64,000 bases of DNA from Arthrobacter sp. ISL-72 (lineage in GTDB: Bacteria > Actinomycetota > Actinomycetes > Actinomycetales > Micrococcaceae): contig NZ_JAGGPP010000006.1 of the NCBI RefSeq assembly GCF_018613755.1, positions 186,001 to 250,000 of the forward strand. Reading direction: 5' to 3'. Numbering within the stretch: the first letter of the stretch is position 1; the number at the start of each line of letters is the position of its first letter. Under the pieces are notes generated by a model that saw nothing but the letters and a program-made list of their open reading frames with translations, was not told where the DNA came from and did not search any database. Below are positions 62,419 through 64,000 of this stretch, piece by piece. The position numbers were made by a program, and so were the translations under genes.

Positions 62419-63654
62419 GTGACTTTACCGCTGCACATTCCCGCATCCCACGGCGCCACGCCGCCCTCCCTTCGGCTCTTCACGTCGGAGTCCGTGACCG
62501 AAGGCCATCCGGACAAGATCTGCGACCAGATCAGTGATGCGATCCTGGATGCCCTGCTCGACAAGGACCCGGAGTCCCGCGTGGCCGTCGAGACGCTGGC
62601 CACCACCGGCCTGGTGCACGTGGCGGGCGAAGTCACCACCGACGCCTACGTGGAGATCCCGCAGATTGTGCGCGAAACCATCCTCGGGATCGGGTACGAC
62701 TCCTCGGCCAACGGTTTCGACGGTGCCCGCTGCGGCGTCTCCGTGTCCATCGGCCAGCAGTCCAACGACATCGCCGGCGGCGTGTTCAATTCCCTGGAAG
62801 CCCGCGAGGGCCGCCAGGAAGACGACTACGACCTCCAGGGCGCCGGCGACCAGGGCCTGATGTTCGGTTACGCCAGCGACGAGACGCCCTCCTACATGCC
62901 GGTGCCGATCTGGATCGCGCACCGCCTCTCCGAGCGGCTCACCGAAGTCCGCAAGAACGGCGAGCTCCCGTACCTCCGCCCGGACGGCAAGACCCAGGCC
63001 ACCATCGGTTACGACGGCGACCGCCCGGTTTCGGTTGAAACCATCGTGATCTCCAGCCAGCACGCCGAAGGCGCCAGCCTCGAGCAGCTGCGGGCCGACC
63101 TCGCTACGCACGTGATCGATCCGGTGCTGGCAGCAGCCAACCTGGACATCTCACGCACCCGCAACATCCTCAACCCCGCCGGTGCCTTTGTAATCGGAGG
63201 TCCGGTGGGCGACGCCGGCCTGACCGGGCGCAAGATCATCGTGGACACTTACGGCGGCATGGCACGCCACGGCGGCGGTGCGTTCTCCGGCAAGGACCCG
63301 TCGAAGGTGGACCGCTCCGCAGCGTACGCCATGCGGTGGGTGGCCAAGAACGTCGTGGCCGCCGGACTCGCCAAGCGGGCCGAAATCCAGATCGCCTACG
63401 CCATCGGCCAGGCCCGTCCCGTCGGCACCTACGTGGAGACCTTCGGCACGGAAACTGTGGACCCGGCGCGGATCAGCGAGGCCATTTCGGAAATCTTCGA
63501 CCTGCGTCCGCGCGCCATCATCGACGCACTGGACCTCAAGCGCCCGATCTACGCCAAAACCGCAGCGCACGGACACTTCGGCCGCGACGATCCCGATTTC
63601 ACCTGGGAACGGCTGGACCGGGTGGACGACCTCAAGGCATTCTTCAACGCCTGA
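62419..63654 (+). CDS. metK: S-adenosylmethionine synthetase
   Basis: A 411-residue enzyme making SAM from methionine and ATP. Signatures: [14 protein letters not shown] in the N-terminus, [12 protein letters not shown] and the phosphate loop [19 protein letters not shown]. The N-terminal 15 residues are an extension. GTG start behind a predicted leaderless promoter. A clear terminator follows. Confidence 0.97.
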   Translation: MTLPLHIPASHGATPPSLRLFTSESVTEGHPDKICDQISDAILDALLDKDPESRVAVETLATTGLVHVAGEVTTDAYVEIPQIVRETILGIGYDSSANGFDGARCGVSVSIGQQSNDIAGGVFNSLEAREGRQEDDYDLQGAGDQGLMFGYASDETPSYMPVPIWIAHRLSERLTEVRKNGELPYLRPDGKTQATIGYDGDRPVSVETIVISSQHAEGASLEQLRADLATHVIDPVLAAANLDISRTRNILNPAGAFVIGGPVGDAGLTGRKIIVDTYGGMARHGGGAFSGKDPSKVDRSAAYAMRWVAKNVVAAGLAKRAEIQIAYAIGQARPVGTYVETFGTETVDPARISEAISEIFDLRPRAIIDALDLKRPIYAKTAAHGHFGRDDPDFTWERLDRVDDLKAFFNA

Positions 63655-63692
63655 GAAGCGCCACCGGACCGCGCCGCTTGTGGGGAATGCGG

Positions 63693-63715
63693 GTGTGGAA
63701 TACGCGTGTGGAATA
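63693..63715 (+). repeat. Short direct repeat in the metK-priA spacer
   Basis: GTGTGGAATA occurs at 63693-63702 and 63706-63715, a 13-base period. It lies before the metK terminator. It may be a regulatory half-site pair or a slippage product. Confidence 0.35.
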
Positions 63716-63737
63716 AATGTCAGCGCCACGTGTTTGG

Positions 63738-63781
63738 CTGTAGCAGGGTCACCGTCCGGGCGGCCCTGCTACAGTGTTTTT
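63738..63781 (+). terminator. Terminator after metK
   Basis: A perfect 11-bp stem (63738-63748 with 63764-63774), 15-base loop, followed by TGTTTTT. It ends just eight bases before the ribosome site of priA, so it could also act as an attenuator for priA if transcription comes from upstream. Confidence 0.85.
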
Positions 63782-63801
63782 GCTGATCGGAGGTTGGTCC
63801 C

Positions 63802-64000
63802 ATCGCTTCACTCCCTGGCGGCGGATCCGCCACCGACGAGCCGCTCCAGCTCTCGCTCCTCCAAGGGTTCCCGGCGGGACGCCCGCAGTCTCCCGCCGGT
63901 CCCGCCCTGGCCTCCGCGCTGCCCGTCGCCCGGGTCCTCATCGAGTCGTCGCTGCCCCATCTGGACAGGCCCTTCGACTACAGCGTGCCGGCCACCCTTG
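63802..64000 (+). CDS. priA: Primosomal protein N' PriA, N-terminal part, apparent ATC start
   Basis: The frame through LPVARVLIESSLPHLDRPFDYSVPATL matches the N-terminal DNA-binding domain of the replication-restart helicase PriA; the rest is beyond the window. The frame is open only after a TGA at 63784-63786, and no ATG, GTG or TTG occurs in it before the conserved part. An ATC codon at 63802 lies eight bases after a perfect GGAGG (63789-63793), so it is the likely start. The first ~40 residues form a variable leader to the domain. Confidence 0.75.
   Translation, partial: MASLPGGGSATDEPLQLSLLQGFPAGRPQSPAGPALASALPVARVLIESSLPHLDRPFDYSVPATL

Overview
The window is a GC-rich chromosomal segment that looks like a member of the Micrococcaceae (Arthrobacter / Pseudarthrobacter type). 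Evidence: many GTG/TTG starts, an actinobacterial mIHF-type protein beside gmk and rpoZ, a MurT-GatD pair, an actinobacterial acVLRF1 protein, DUF948/DUF349 proteins, and an order (ruvCAB-yajC-secDF-rel-hisS-aspS ... rarA-rpsD-alaS-ruvX-mltG-aro-efp-nusB-pyr-mIHF-gmk-rpoZ-coaBC-metK-priA) that recalls this family. The assignment is inferred from gene content only. No rRNA, tRNA, CRISPR array, transposase or integrase was recognised.

Layout. 1-4.4 kb (minus strand): the start of a secreted protein, a 627-base non-coding stretch, an S1C/PDZ protease, a Nudix hydrolase and the gatD-murT pair for peptidoglycan amidation. 4.5-12 kb (plus): pdxT-yebC-ruvC, then ruvA-ruvB, yajC, secD-secF. 12.1-22.5 kb: rel, an AbiEi-like orphan, a DUF349 protein, a membrane cyclophilin, hisS, an APC permease and aspS. 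22.6-23.4 kb: a GNAT acetyltransferase.

23.4-34.5 kb is an accessory catabolic island set into otherwise housekeeping DNA. It encodes an MHS-type MFS transporter, a Dabb protein, two ketosteroid-dehydrogenase-like flavoenzymes, an SDR dehydrogenase, two paralogous IclR regulators, and a complete P450 / ferredoxin reductase / 2Fe-2S ferredoxin chain. The enzyme set fits the aromatisation route for cyclohexanecarboxylate: ring 4-hydroxylation by P450, oxidation to the 4-oxo acid by SDR, and two flavin desaturations to 4-hydroxybenzoate. Three of its genes (transporter, second flavoenzyme, ferredoxin reductase) each carry an apparent one-base loss. The SDR and P450 genes share an identical 13-bp element at the same distance from their start codons.

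34.5-50.6 kb: acVLRF1 and rarA (divergent), a cupin protein, rpsD, two small conserved proteins, alaS, ruvX, mltG, aroE, aroC-aroK-aroB, a TPR protein, efp, nusB and a convergent PrsW-type protease. 50.8-59.8 kb is the pyrimidine operon pyrR-pyrB-pyrC-(membrane protein)-carA-carB-pyrF, preceded by a recognisable PyrR RNA-binding motif. 59.8-64 kb: mIHF, gmk, rpoZ, coaBC, metK and the start of priA, which has no ordinary start codon.

Regulatory signals include six hairpin terminators, a degenerate SOS box before ruvA, a perfect palindrome between cyclophilin and hisS, and a repeated promoter geometry (TANNNT, six or seven bases, start codon) before murT, pdxT, rarA, metK and prsW that predicts leaderless mRNAs.
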